From Aplectana chamaeleonis (Eukaryota > Nematoda > Chromadorea > Rhabditida > Cosmocercidae), in NCBI GenBank assembly GCA_029168955.1, contig JAPDOI010000107.1, positions 1,612,001 through 1,676,000 on the forward strand: 64,000 nt of DNA, written 5' to 3'. The translations under genes were made by a program, and so were the position numbers. Positions 52,526 through 64,000 of the stretch are shown piece after piece. How positions within the stretch are numbered: the stretch's first letter is position 1; the number at the start of each line of letters is the position of its first letter. The notes under the pieces are model-generated. The model was not told where the DNA came from. It saw only the letters and a program-made list of their open reading frames with translations, and did no database searches.

Positions 52526-53412
52526 GCTCACTCAGAAAAACTCACGGCCCGTTTTGCGGCGCTTTCGCCAGGATCGTCCGCAGGCCGACGACCGGACGAT
52601 CCTTCACCGAAGCCGGTAAAGCGCCGGCAAAGTTGCCAAGACCGCGGACCATCCTGCAGGCTCCGGCGGTGGATGTCGTCCGCCACAGGCGCTGCGGATC
52701 CCTGAGATCCGCCGTGGACCGTCCTGAGAGCCGCCGCTGACCGTCCTCTCCGACACAGTCGTAACCGGTCCGAATCTTCTCGAGAGATGCGTGAATGTCG
52801 CGGTCCGTGGCAGAGAAAGCCGTGCCTCGGTCGGACCAAGGGCGTAAGGGCGTAGCCCCTTTACCAGAGGTCTGCGGTGAGGAGCCATCCTCCCTGCGGA
52901 CGCCTTTGCTTTCACCCCCACCCCCCACCTCCCTCCCCCCAGGCTGTGAGGATGACGATACCATCCCTCCCCTCAGCGACTAAAATTATCTTTGGCTGGC
53001 TCGGAGTGACTCGACTCAGTCACCTTCCAGGACCGGCATCAGAATGCCGAATGAGGACTCGGAGGAGTTCTGAAACATACGCGGCGCCTTTATACCGGCT
53101 GAGCATGTGATAAACACATTAAGATGTGAGTCATATTCGCTTTACCATGTTTTTTTCATGGCTGCCCCTGCAGCCGTGCCTGTGTGGTCAAGAGTAAGGA
53201 GATGTGAATGAGTGAGATGACAAGGTGGAGTCGTTCAACTGCCGGTGCGCTCCGGAGCCACCCCCATCGAGAACAACAGCGCCGCGGACAGGCTCGTTTG
53301 ACTAGCCCGCTACATCCGTTGTGCCGCGGATCAGCCGTCAAGGCCGCCGCGATAATGACCGTCGGAAGCTCTGCCGCGGACGGACGGACGGGCGTGAGTT
53401 TCTCTGAGCAAT
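52526..53412. mobile_element. GC-rich TIR element with TATA-containing module
   Basis: CTCAGAAAAACTCACGGCCCG (52531-52551) is mirrored by CGGGCGTGAGTTTCTCTGAG (53389-53408). The interior has many GCGGACC/GGTCCGC and GATCCGC motifs, plus a module (53015-53095) ending GCGCCTTTATACCGG that matches 2330-2415 in the first hAT-like element. No transposase recognised. Confidence 0.7.
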
Positions 53413-53732
53413 GACTAGCACTATAGGCTGGTTCGAACAAAAGTTAGGTCGAACAAGGAAGATGTAAAGGGTAAACGAGAGCTGCAGCTCAACGTGTTGG
53501 AGTTGAAATATCATTTTATATTTTCTAAAAGTTTAGGTTCCTGGCAAAAAGTGAGATTTGGCATGGCCAAGGTTTCGAAAAGTGAAAAAATATATTCAGT
53601 GATAAGGGAAATCAAAGAAATGTACTAGAAAGTGTTGAAATATTATCAGGATGATTTGGCGTAGAATAATTTGATTTTTTTGGGAAATGCAGTGAATTCA
53701 GAAACAAAGAATTATGATTGTGGCAATTAGGC
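53413..53732. other. Unidentified AT-rich spacer
   Basis: Nothing recognised. Confidence 0.4.
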
Positions 53733-54041
53733 TTCAGCTCAAAGCTTCGTCCACTAACTATTTAATGTTGTTGTGCAAAGCATACGAGAAATCGAGATTG
53801 TATGAGCTTATCCGTAGAACATATCAAAGCCGAGATCACGCATGGTAGGGATCAAATAGTTAGACTTTATTTACCATGCGCTGAGTGCTGGATTACGGCT
53901 GCCGAATAAATTTTACTGCTCATTTTATCACGCGTGATGACTTTGCTTTGATATGTTCCTACGGATAAACTCATACAATGCAACCCTTGCAATCTCGTTT
54001 CGCACAACACTTATAAATAGTTGGTGAAAGCTCTACTGCCA
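53733..54041. mobile_element. Inverted-repeat MITE, arms about 105 bp
   Basis: Left arm about 53733-53838 and right arm about 53935-54041 are inverted copies. They share ACTATTTA, TTGTATGAG...TTATCCGTAG and AACATATCAAAGC. Non-coding. Confidence 0.82.
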
Positions 54042-54061
54042 ATACAAATCGTATACAATAT

Positions 54062-54585
54062 CGCCGCTATCCAAGGGGAAAAAAAAAGCGGGCAGTTGGG
54101 CAAAGTGGGCAACTAAAGCGTCTTTCCACCACAACTCGCCTCAAAGTGCTCCGTTTTCAATCTTGAAAACGCCGAAATACACAACATGTCGTGATCTAGT
54201 CGATCGTGTGAGAATATTTTGCAAAATTTGAGAACAACATTATTTCCTGGGCGGAAGGCGGAATACATTTCTATATTGACCATGTTAGAGATCGCGTACT
54301 GTTGTTTTTGACCGAATGAGCTCGTTATCTTGTGATGACATCTATTAGAAGTTTAAATTTATACCTAACTCCATCTTAAATAATCGTTTTAATGAGTGAA
54401 CTCCAATTTAGATGTCTCATACAGTTAGATAGATTGTGGCACGGGAACATTTTGGTCTTCTCGAAATTGAGAACGGAGCACAGAGTGTTGCGTGGTTGAA
54501 GTGGTTGAAAGACGCTTTGTTGCCCACTTTGCCCATTTCCTCGGCCCATTTTTGTTGCCCTCGGATTTTCCCTCGGATAGCGTAC
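54062..54585. mobile_element. Inverted-repeat MITE, arms about 120 bp
   Basis: Left arm 54062-54190 and right arm 54460-54585 share GGGCAAAGTGGGCAAC, AAAGCGTCTTTC and GTGCTCCGTT. They end in CGCTATCC at the left and GGATAGCG at the right. The two MITEs stand about 20 bp apart. Confidence 0.82.
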
Positions 54586-54861
54586 TTTCAGCTATTGGTC
54601 ACCACATTTCCAGCTACTTTCGACTACATTAGATCTATGAATCTGACGATTATAAATCTACCGTCATTCTCTGAAATATTTCCAACCTCTTTCTTATATT
54701 TGTTTTGTTCTCTCCTTTCACTTTTCTGAGTATATTTCTAATTTTCAGAACTTTTACGCTGTATGGCCATGCTAATTCTTTACTTTGCTAGGGAGCCCAC
54801 AAACTTTCAGGAATCCCATTTCTGCCTTCAAGTGTGTGGGTTGTGGTGTAATCACATGACT

Positions 54862-56336
54862 CAAGGGTGTGCGGAATTCTTCTGTTTTCTGTTTACCAGC
54901 CCATTTTGACCATTTTTCTCAGTTTTCTGTGAAAATAGCAAAATTTGGCAGATAACAGAAGAACCACAAGGAGCTCATGCGATTTGGAAGCCGCGGATCG
55001 CTCTATAGAAAAGAGGCCGGATTCGTCAATGCCGAGCCAATGAGGGGTAATGTTGAATTTGTTAGTGAACTTCAATTTCCGCTTTACTGGTTTAGTTTGT
55101 TATTTATCCAATGGACGCGCAGGAAGGCGCAGAAGGCGCTGCTTTCACTAAACAGGGTCAGGGTCAATCTCCTCAGCACGGCAAACCGAGCCTACTATCC
55201 CTTCACAGGTCATGGCTTTGTCTCCAGTTTTTTAGTAGGGGGAAGAAAACACTCACTGGTAGGTCGAAGCCTGCCTCTTTCAAGCTACAATTTAAATAGG
55301 CGCGGAAAACATCGAAATTTCTACACAAAGGAAATAAGAGTGCATGCGCATGCGCATCCCACTCAGGAAGTCGACGTCCTTACTCCTTTATTTATTAGTG
55401 ATTTCCCTCAACTCCAGCAAAAGTTTACCGTAGATGAATCCCTCAGATGAATTTACCACGTAGTCCAGATGACGCAAAACTACAACTACAATGGGTTGTA
55501 TATTAAAAATAATGAGCTATTAATGCTACTCGATTAGTGCTCAATAGCCATACACGCAACCGGCGCATCGCGCTCGAGGTAGGAATACTTTCGATATTTG
55601 GGCGGAGATTACGACGACTCTAGCTCCCACCGCTTTGGTAGAGCGGGGGTAAACCTTGGGCTCGAAATATGCCATGTACGCAGACTCTAAACGTGTTTTA
55701 TTTTGTTCTACTACCGGATGGTATAGAATCCAAATATGATGAAGCGCAAAAGAAATTTCTATGGTGAGGCTATAAGGCAGATGATGAAACTGTCACAAAA
55801 GCCTTCTCCTCGGTAGAGCGAGAGCGGCACACGTGATATGTCATTTATACTCGGAACGGATCAGCTGCTCTCGGTACGGGCGTGTGGGAGAAGTAGTACA
55901 GTGTTCAAACCAGCAGTTATGCAAAAAAATTAGTTTCAAAATATGTATTCTAGGGAAGGGAAAGTTTGGTTCCTGACTGCATCTACAATACTGCTTGCAG
56001 GGAGACATGTTGAGCTTCTGGTTGAGTAATCAGAGTTTTCATTGTCTGGAGAAAGAAGTGTTTAAAAACATTTGTCATTTCTTCGCACTCATCTGATTTT
56101 CTAGGGCGTCTATGCTTCTTGCTCTAACCAACTGTTGGATTCTGGAAATTGAGCAAAATTATCAGTAGAAAAATATACGAAAAAGCTATCAATTGTGTTG
56201 TGACAATCTCATATAGTGTACCGCTGAAGAACACCTATGATTGGTTTTAAAAATTTTTCTGTTCTGTTCCACGCTGGATTTTGGGATTTGTCTCTGTTTT
56301 CTCTTTTCCAAAAAACTTTTTTCCCGCATATCCTAG
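54862..56336. mobile_element. Non-autonomous hAT-like element, copy 2
   Basis: Left end CAAGGGTGTGCGGAATTC and right end CCGCATATCCTAG match copy 1 with substitutions. Interior blocks collinear with copy 1 include GATGAATCCCTCAGA (2063 versus 55433), CTTTGGTAGAGCGGGG (2190 versus 55638) and AAACCAGCAGTTAT (2926 versus 55906). It is shorter because the GC-rich inserts are missing. No clear 8-bp duplication remains. The 157-codon frame within is not recognised. Confidence 0.72.
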
Positions 56337-56529
56337 TATTATAATCGTTCTAGGCTGGCTGTGCTAAGTTCCAGTTTGTGCTTTTCAATTTCTGCTTTCA
56401 AAACGACCTTTCTGTTCTCCGATTTGCAAAGATTTTGATCAACAACTAGAAAACAGCATTCCATCTTTAATCAATCACTATCAAAAGGGGGTAGTTGGGA
56501 TCACAGAAGTTTTACTCGTTTATAATTGA

Positions 56530-59500
56530 CTCACTTGACGGCTTAATCGGTTGGCTTTCGCCTGACGCGGTCATTCCGCTGTCACCGAGGTGTGCCGTCC
56601 TAGTAGTCAGCCGTGAACCATTTTTCACGGTCTTCAGCCACAATTGAAGACACATTCCATCCAGCTGTCATCTATTCCATTTCCTGCGTAACGAAACATC
56701 GCGCCTGAACTGTCTTTCGATGCCGAGTGACTTCAAATCCTCTTTAACCACATCCGTCCAGAACTTTCGCCTACGCCCAGGTGGCCGTTTCCAGACAGGA
56801 TTTGGAAGCATTTTTAAAGCGTGTTGTACGAGACGATCCGGCGTTCTTCTTAGTATATGCCCGAGCAGTCGAAGTCGACTTTCCATTGCTGCTTGAGATG
56901 GGGGTAGGAGATGCGGGCACCTCCTCGTGTCAAGCGTTGATGAGCTGCGTCGATTTCCTTGTAAAGGTCTTCGTTATGGCATACACGCGGCCAGAAATAT
57001 CCAAGCAAACGCCTAAAAAGCTTCCTCTCCGTGCAATCCAACCTTTCCATCTGCGTTTTCGGTGCTGCCCACGTCTCCGATCCGTACATCATGATAGGGC
57101 GAATAGCGGATAGGTAGACGCGCAACTTGACTTCCTTCGCGATGGTGGTAGACCACAAACACTTGGTTAGAGAATTGAATGCAGACGGAGCTGCACATCG
57201 TTGTCGAATATCCGCTGCATAACTACCATCGTTCTTCAGCAAACAGCCCAAATAACAGAAATCGTCCACCAGTTCGATACGTTGTCCGTCCACACAAACT
57301 CCAGTTGAAGGCCTCTGAGAGACCCACATCTGCTTGCATTTGTCGGGACGAAGACGAAGTCCATAGGCTGCGGCATACTTCGAAACGAGGTTCACAATCC
57401 TTTGCAGTTTTGCGTTGTTTTCAGCGAATAACACAATGTCGTCGGCGTACTCCAGGTCGACAAGGGGGCGTTCTGATGGTGTTAGGATCACATCCGCAGG
57501 AAACTGTTCTGCAACTCTACGCATGATGTCATCAACGGCGAAGTTGAAAAGAAAAGGTCCTGCAACGGCTCCTTGCCTTACTCCTGTTTTCACCTCGAAA
57601 GCTGACGTAAATCCGACAGGTGTACGAACTGCTGCTGTTGTTCCTTTGTTCATGTCCTCGATTAACCGAACATACTTTTCCGGGACTCCATCTGCTCGCA
57701 GAGCATTGAGCAATCGATCACGATGAGGAGAGTCGAACGCGGCTTCAAAGTCCAAAAAGCAAGCTGTAATGGCTTCGAAAACCGCTGCCACGATTCAATT
57801 ACTCTTCTCACGACGAACACTTGGTCGATGGTCGATCTTCCAGGTCGAAAACCGGCTTGCTCATCTCTGGTCGTTCCTTCACGATGTTTGATAAGTCGCT
57901 CGAGAATGATACGTTCTAAAACCTTGTACATGACACGAAGTAGAGAGATTCCTCTGTAGTTCTTAGGATCCGTGACGGATAGCTTGTGAAGAGGTACGAT
58001 GATCGCATGTCTCCACGAATCGGGTATCCTTTCGCTCATCCATATGGCACGGATGGTGTTGGTCATTTCACGAATCCCAGACGGAGGAAGAGCTTTCAGC
58101 ATTTCAGCAGTGATGTTGTCATCTCCACCTGCCTTCCATTCTTCATTTTCCGGACACAATCCAAAACTTCAGACTCAGTCGGCGGTTCCTCACTGCCATC
58201 GTAATGTGCTCTCTGAACATGCGGGTGCTCAGGTACTGATGGCGCTGGACGATTCAGTAGTGAACTGAAGTAATCCTTCCATATTGGCAGCGTCGCATCA
58301 CCAACTGCAACTCCATTGGTAGTGTTCAAGACAGGAGAACATCTCTTCATCTTCCCGCTATACTGTCGCAGCAACGTGTAGGCTTTCTTCGGATTCTTCT
58401 CCTCCCAAGCCTTCTCGAACTCCTTAGCTCTACACGTCCACTCGTTCGCGGTCACTTTGAAGCTGCCGACGCAACTTCCTCCTCAGACGCTTCTCCTCCA
58501 CGAAGTTTCCTGCAGTTCGAGAGCACATACCTGTTGTAGGTAGATGTTGTTTCTTCTGAGACGTAGGCGAACTTCTTCTTAGGCTGTACAACCGGGAGTG
58601 CCTCTTTCGAAGCGTCCTGGATGCACTTTGACAAAAGAATCCGCGTCGCAAAGTTTCTTCTTAGTCCGTACTCCGATGTGAATAGAAACGCGTTGTCGGA
58701 AATTCCTTCTGCACTCTTCATCTCTGAGACTTGTCATGTCAATCCTCTGAGAGGCTGAGCCCTCGCTTCCTCTTATGAATCCTCGCAGTGAAGTTCAACA
58801 GAACAGGACGGTGATCCGAATCGAATGCGACATCCCACACAGCTCTAGATCTTCGAATGTCCGATACTGGAATATTCCTCGTCAGGACATAGTCAAGCTG
58901 GAGTTTCAAAGTTGAGATCTTCCGCTTCCGCTGCTCTTCTGGAGATAGCCGGGTTGGTCCCCGCCACGTAAGCTGATGGCGGCGATGATTCCTCTTGAAT
59001 GTCGATGCAATAATCAGAGCACTGCGTTCAGAAAAGTCGACAAGGCGGTAGCCCTTGTCCGATGTTTGCTCCACTGGGTAGAACCATTTACCGAGTCCTT
59101 CGGATTCCTGATCAAGTCCCATCTTCGCATTTGCGTCAATCCCCACGACAACAGCATGTTGACAAGGTATCCTGGCCAGCAACGTATTGAGTTCCTCATA
59201 AAACGCATCCTTCGAATTGTTCGGCGGTTTCAGTGGGCGCATGAGCACTCACTATCCACAGATTGAATCCTCTGTGATCCCGCAGTCGTACGAATGCATT
59301 CCGACACGACGTTGAGCCGAACTCCTTGACCATACCATTGAAATCCTTCCTACAGCTATTGCACAGCCTCCCACTCTCCTATCGTCAGCGTTACCGCAGT
59401 AGATGGGGTACTCTCCGACGCTGATGACGGGTCTATCCTTGAGGCGGGTTTCCTGCAAGGCAGCAAACGGTGCATGGAAAAAACCCAGAAGGCTGCATAG

Positions 59501-59786
59501 CGCAGTTTTTGATATCACTCGACAGCGATCGACAGTTCAGGGTGGCGAAATTGTGGCTTGTGGCCAAAGACTCCATGACTCCCTAGGTACGGATCCTAAG
59601 GTGTCATGGACCAGAGGCCTTAGTGTGCCGGACGGCGACACCTTTATGCAATGTATGGGATACTTTCGCGATACAGTTGTGCACGCGATATCGCCCGAAC
59701 GTTCCCTGTGTACTCTCAAACGTCTGCTGGGTTCAGTAGAAGCAGGCACCAACGAGCAGGTACCAACAGACTTGTTTGTACTACGT
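56530..59786 (-). mobile_element. RTE-like non-LTR retrotransposon, copy 2 (inverted)
   Basis: Minus-strand sister of 32590-35871 with collinear endonuclease, RT and C-terminal parts. No ATT tract flanks it: the 3' end runs into AATTATAAACG, and the 5' end lies about 10 bp from the TTAA element at 59799. Confidence 0.85.
56600..59518 (-). pseudogene. RTE copy 2 endonuclease-reverse transcriptase, broken
   Basis: Minus-strand pieces in order are: the endonuclease (LQETRLKDRPVISVGEYPIY, GIDANAKMGLDQESE, SDHRPVLLNF), linker, thumb-side RT blocks (EQAGFRPGRSTIDQVF), motif A FLDFEAAFD with the catalytic Asp intact, TGVRQGAVAGPFLFNFAVDD, LEYADDIVLF, and the C-terminal YGSETWAAPKTQMERLDCTE. Frames change near 59215, 58720, 58560, 58440, 58145, 57780 and 56890. 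It therefore makes no full protein, but it keeps residues copy 1 has lost, so the two decayed independently. Confidence 0.87.
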
Positions 59787-59798
59787 TAGCTGATTTAA

Positions 59799-60227
59799 AG
59801 GCAGTGTTCACGATAATTTTCGATTTTGAGATTAATTGCTGAATCGATTGTTTGGCCTCCGGGTAGGAAATCTGAAATGACGAAGAAATAGGAGAAAACG
59901 CACCAGAAGGGCACGAAATCCTTACTCTCACCTCGCATCTTTACTCTCACAGAACTGTCTGTTGTTACAATGAAATATTTTGTGGACTCTTCTTTGCACT
60001 CGTACTTCGATACTTTCTTCATTCCTAGAACACTCCGGGTGAGTGCTATGATGGTCCGTCCTGGTCGCTACATAGCAAATCGGAAGGATTTGAGACCATA
60101 GATTCGATCCCAGGCCCATCCATGGAACACTTCAAACTAGTACCTTTTCACTGCACTATCTTAATGCTTTGGTACACTTTCATTTCACCCGTAATTCTGC
60201 TTTTTACCTTCATCGTGAACGCTTTTT
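59799..60227. mobile_element. TTAA-family element E, right end decayed
   Basis: TTAA (59795-59798) then AGGCAGTGTTCACGATAA. A matching inverted CATCGTGAACG occurs at 60211-60221 without a clean TTAA. Non-coding. Confidence 0.5.
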
Positions 60228-63066
60228 GAAACGAAAAATCATCGCGGTATTGAGAAGGAGGGGGATTCAGACCTGTTCTGAGGTCAGTCTAGAGACAGTG
60301 TGAGATGATCACTGGCGATACGGCGCCTGCAGTAACGGCCGCGAGACCTCTGAACATGGCTCGCGCAATTGAAACTGCTGGTGAGACCTTAGCGGCTAGT
60401 ATAATGAGAACCGAATAATTTCGAATAATTCAATCAATCATTTTTTTTGCTCCAAAGCCAGAATGGCTTCGCGCTGTTTTTTCATTTCCAGGACATGGAG
60501 CAGTACTAAGCTTCGAAAAAAATCAGAATATTCGAACATTTTCAAATAACTGATAAATAAATTTAAAAACTCAAATAACTCCAAAATATTCCGGTCCTCA
60601 CTATGGCGGCTAATACTTTGGTGGCCGACGACATTGTGAATTCCCTGATTTCATAAGAATTTTATGAATGGAGTTTGAAAAATAATTAGTTGCAAGAAGC
60701 GTCTGGTATGGAGTCCAAACTAGGAAATCCTGATGAAAATTCAATTTTACAATCTCTTTTTTAAGTTTGGAATGTGATAATCGGCAAATTCCACATCGTT
60801 GGATCGATTAGCAAGCGTATTCATGCGCTGTTAAAAATGCTTGGTATCCTAGGAGGTTTTTAGTATAAAAATAAAATTTGGGAACACAAATTAAATTTAA
60901 ACTTCTAAAAAATCTTAAATATTCTCAATTGTAGATTTTTGAAAAGGATTTAATGCATTACCTGATTTTGAACCTGATTTCTGTCCCGCAAAGGTCAAGA
61001 GCAGCATTATGTAATTTCACACGCCTGCAACATTTGCCAGGAACCGGCCATCTTTATATTCAAAACAAAAAATCATTTTATTTTAAAGACGAAATGTCGG
61101 ACTGACTCTCTTCAGCCTGAATCTCCGATCGATTTAACATTTTTTTCTAAAAATAATCACAAATATAGAGGAAGTTCGTAGTTCGATAACGTTTCACATC
61201 CACATATGGTTAGGAATGGTGGTTTTGTATGAAAAACCTATTGATAGATTATTGACAGAACGCTCCGGAAGGAACCTCAGAGGTTAAAATAACAGTATAC
61301 GAATGTGATAAATACAAGGAATCGTTGAAAATCATATTCTACTACTCAATCGCCAATCCCGACACAGGGAAATGATCGATAGCTAAGCCGTAACCCAAAT
61401 TCTCTGCCTTTGCGATTTTTAAAACATTTGTACGTTCACTAGGTCGCATTTTCCATGCTGATTTCTAATCTGAAGTTTATTTCGGTCAACTTTGAACCGA
61501 ATTATGGAGAAACGACGCCAAACGGCGCGCTACGGCGCCCTAGCGCGCCGGATGACCAAAAGATACGCGCGGTATTGTATCCCGAAAAGGAAGACATGGA
61601 TAGCAGCGCGAGTACAAATGAATGTGCTTCAGACAGAAAGGAGATGTCACGGTTCAGAGTTATTCGAACGCCTAAGACTAGACATAGACGTGGAGATTTC
61701 GTTTTCCAGACTGCATTAACTGTAGCAGGGTATAAACTTTATAGCCTTCATACCTGAAGGTCTATGCGTCACTATAATGATAGGCTTCTGGTTAAAAGAA
61801 AACCTCTGTGGCAAATTTATGCGTGTTCACATGTAGAGACTAAAGCGCAGGATCAAGAGTTCATAGAACGCCAGACGAGTCTTTACTTCACCGAAAAATC
61901 GTGTTTGGGCACGCAATTCAAAAAGACTCGTTTCGATACCTTGCCTTTGATTTTGAGGAAGCAAAGGAGCGAGATTAGTAGTCAGCAAACATAGTAATCA
62001 ATGCCTTATTGAGAGTTTCCAATCACTTCCAAACTGTCCTAGACAGTGCAGCCTTATCTGCCTTCCAGTCGACAAACTTAGGCGAGCGGTACGGCTAAGC
62101 CTAAAGTAGCCGACCTTTTGCTTGATCCCTAGGAAAGTGGACTCGGAGCAGCGACATAACTTCGGAGCAAGCCAATAATCCATAAGAAATACATAGTTGC
62201 ATTTGATTTGATGCGACCACTGAACTGCGATAAAAACGCCGCACGCGGGTTTAGCGCATGAAGCGAAAGTAAACATAGTCGCCGCTGGTAGTGAAAGTAA
62301 TCTGGTAGAGGACGTCATGAAGGCAAAAGGTTATATCAGACTTTTGAAGGGAGAGGAAGGTGCAGAATCTTCGAGTTGATTCGCCCACTGGTGATGATAA
62401 GAGAGGGGATAATTGAAAGCTACATAGACTCTGTTTCATTCCAAGTGAACTCATGTTTTCGGTTATCACAGCGCGGAGCGGTGGCTTTTTCGTCGAAACC
62501 TCCTTATCACTGGCTATATTTCACCGAGGCCCACCGCTCCGCTGCTGGTGATAATCGAAATCAACAGGTCACTACGGCTGTACCAGAGCTTAAGTGGATT
62601 GGCTTTACTATGTTGCCCAAGTGTGTTTTTCGCCTACACACTGTCAAAAATTCGAGACTGCTCAAAGCCATACAAATTGTAGTAATCATTGAGAGCAAAC
62701 AGAAAATTAGCTAAAAACAACAAAGGGCTCAATATCAACCAGTCTACCTTGAGTTGGAGTCATGCAATGTAGCTAGCAGGATACATGAAAAAGCTTGAGC
62801 AATGTTTGATGTGAAGAGACCTGGATTCAAAACTTCGCCAGTAGCGACCAGTCCTGCTGTATGCCTTTCACAACTACATTTGTGATCAAGGCATAATTAG
62901 AATACAGTAACCAGCAGATTTTTGCAAAAAAGCTTTTGCAGGGCTTTTTTTCGCGCGCACAAAGCGCTGCACCTCCATAATTTGCTTCAAAGTAGTCCAA
63001 TTTCAAGTTTGATGTCATTTTAGGATTGCGCCCAACCTAAACGATTCGATCAAGTGAAATGATGGA
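60228..63066. other. Unidentified AT-rich sequence
   Basis: No gene, repeat family or RNA gene recognised. The short frames at 61455-61757 and 62376-62714 lack recognisable domains or splice structure. Confidence 0.4.
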
Positions 63067-63071
63067 TTTAA

Positions 63072-63500
63072 AGGCAGTGTCCACGATAAAAACCATGTCT
63101 GTTTTTGGTGGAGATCGGCAGCTGCAGGGCCTAGAGCAACCCTAATGCTGAAAAAACTAAGAAAAATGAGCTCGAACGGTCCCCTATGGGCCCAAAGTTG
63201 ACACTTTGTCAGCTCAGTGAGGATGAGCGATGATTTCCAGTCAGTTGTCCCAGTCTCTGTTCTTCCTTCATTCTCAAGTTCCTTTCCTAATTGTCAGCTC
63301 CGCATACATCGGCTGCAAAGACGGAAGTTACAAGCCTGACAACTCGTCCACCATACTTAGCTCGCTCTCTTTGAGGGATTATATCACTCCGTTCCTGAAG
63401 GTCTTGTACGATTCCAAAACATCATTCGAATCAGCAAGGATCTTCTGGCCTCAAGATAGGCAAAAAAGCACAAAAACGATTCTCATCGTGAACCCTGCCT
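63072..63500. mobile_element. TTAA-flanked element C
   Basis: TTAA (63068-63071), AGGCAGTGTCCACGATAA at the left, CATCGTGAACCCTGCCT at the right, TTAA (63501-63504). About 430 bp and non-coding. The right half matches element A's right half (GGTCTTGTACGATTCCA). Confidence 0.82.
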
Positions 63501-63504
63501 TTAA

Positions 63505-63990
63505 AGGCAGTGTTCACGATGAAAATCGTTTTTCTGTTTCTACGCCTATCTTGAAAACGGCCCCATGCTGATTCCAATGATGTCTCTGAAGACCTTCAAG
63601 ACCTTCTAGGAACGGAGTTATGGCCCCTCAAAAATTGAGCTAAGGAAGCATAGTGGACGAGTTGTCCCATGCTTGCAACTTCCGTCTTTCGCGGCAGCCG
63701 ATCTATGTGAGCTGACCTGAGTAAAGAGAGAAGCTGAGAATGAAGGGAAGAACGGGTCTAATGATTGGAAATCATCGCCTATCTCACGATCTCGAATATT
63801 CATTTGTTCACGTCGGTGGGCGTGTGTTGCGCTTTTGGGGTTTGCCTTGCGCTCGAAGTGGCAACTTCGGGCTCTTTTGAGGCTCTTCCTGGCTCGTTTT
63901 CATGCGTTCTTTCGACGTCAACGTTACAGTGTGCCCCTCCACTACCCATTCCTAGTGGAAACTGAAACACATTTTTTATAGTGAACAGTG
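63505..63990. mobile_element. TTAA-family element D, head-to-head with C
   Basis: Begins AGGCAGTGTTCACGATG immediately after the TTAA shared with element C. It runs collinear with element B and ends in a degraded TATAGTGAACAGTGAAC near the window edge. One TTAA therefore separates two elements pointing away from each other. Confidence 0.75.
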
Positions 63991-64000
63991 AACACTCAAT

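Noticed and set aside
54977..55450. 157-codon frame in hAT-like copy 2 as a transposase
   Set aside because: No hAT motifs; the homologous part of copy 1 is not open in the same frame.
60040..60120. tRNA-like B box GATTCGATCCCA near 60103
   Set aside because: No cloverleaf or A box at the proper distance.

Overview
This is eukaryotic DNA, most likely from a parasitic nematode of the hookworm/strongylid type. The evidence is: short exons with worm-like TTTCAG/TTTGCAG acceptors; an acceptor directly before the first start codon, as expected for spliced-leader trans-splicing; RTE, CR1, Penelope-like, mariner, hAT-like and TTAA-inserting elements; and no bacterial gene organisation. The species call is inference. 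No search was run.

Only one host gene could be assembled with confidence: a plus-strand homolog of PHYHD1 (phytanoyl-CoA dioxygenase domain-containing, Fe(II)/2-oxoglutarate family). Its seven exons lie at 210-374, 434-560, 620-738, 7717-7867, 7921-8043, 8421-8547 and 25082-25127. All joints keep the reading frame and give a 285-residue protein carrying the H148-x-D150...H240 iron triad. Intron 3 is about 7.0 kb and intron 6 about 16.5 kb. These two introns hold most of the repeats in the first 25 kb.

Intron 3 holds a 2.47-kb hAT-like non-autonomous element (914-3382) and a tandem plus inverted repeat complex (4268-7010). A 334-bp hAT-like MITE with an internal 43-bp minisatellite is nested in that complex. 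Intron 6 holds two 42-bp-period minisatellites (11349-12825 and 17021-21217), several long inverted-repeat elements, and a TTAA-flanked element broken by a CR1-type LINE fragment. The second minisatellite has about 100 units, nearly all with the CRE octamer TGACGTCA.

From 25.2 to 64 kb I recognise only mobile-element genes, all damaged. They are: a Penelope-like element with reverse transcriptase, GIY-YIG domain, 13-bp target duplication and hammerhead-ribozyme-like termini (26392-29927); a second GIY-YIG Penelope remnant in which it is nested (29935-30870); an RTE-like LINE between two (ATT)n tracts (about 32590-35871) and its inverted sister (about 56530-59786); a CR1-like LINE (about 39836-43840); and a mariner with both inverted ends and flanking TA (46435-47716). 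The rest is a dense field of foldback/MITE elements, GC-rich short-period repeats and sequence I could not identify.
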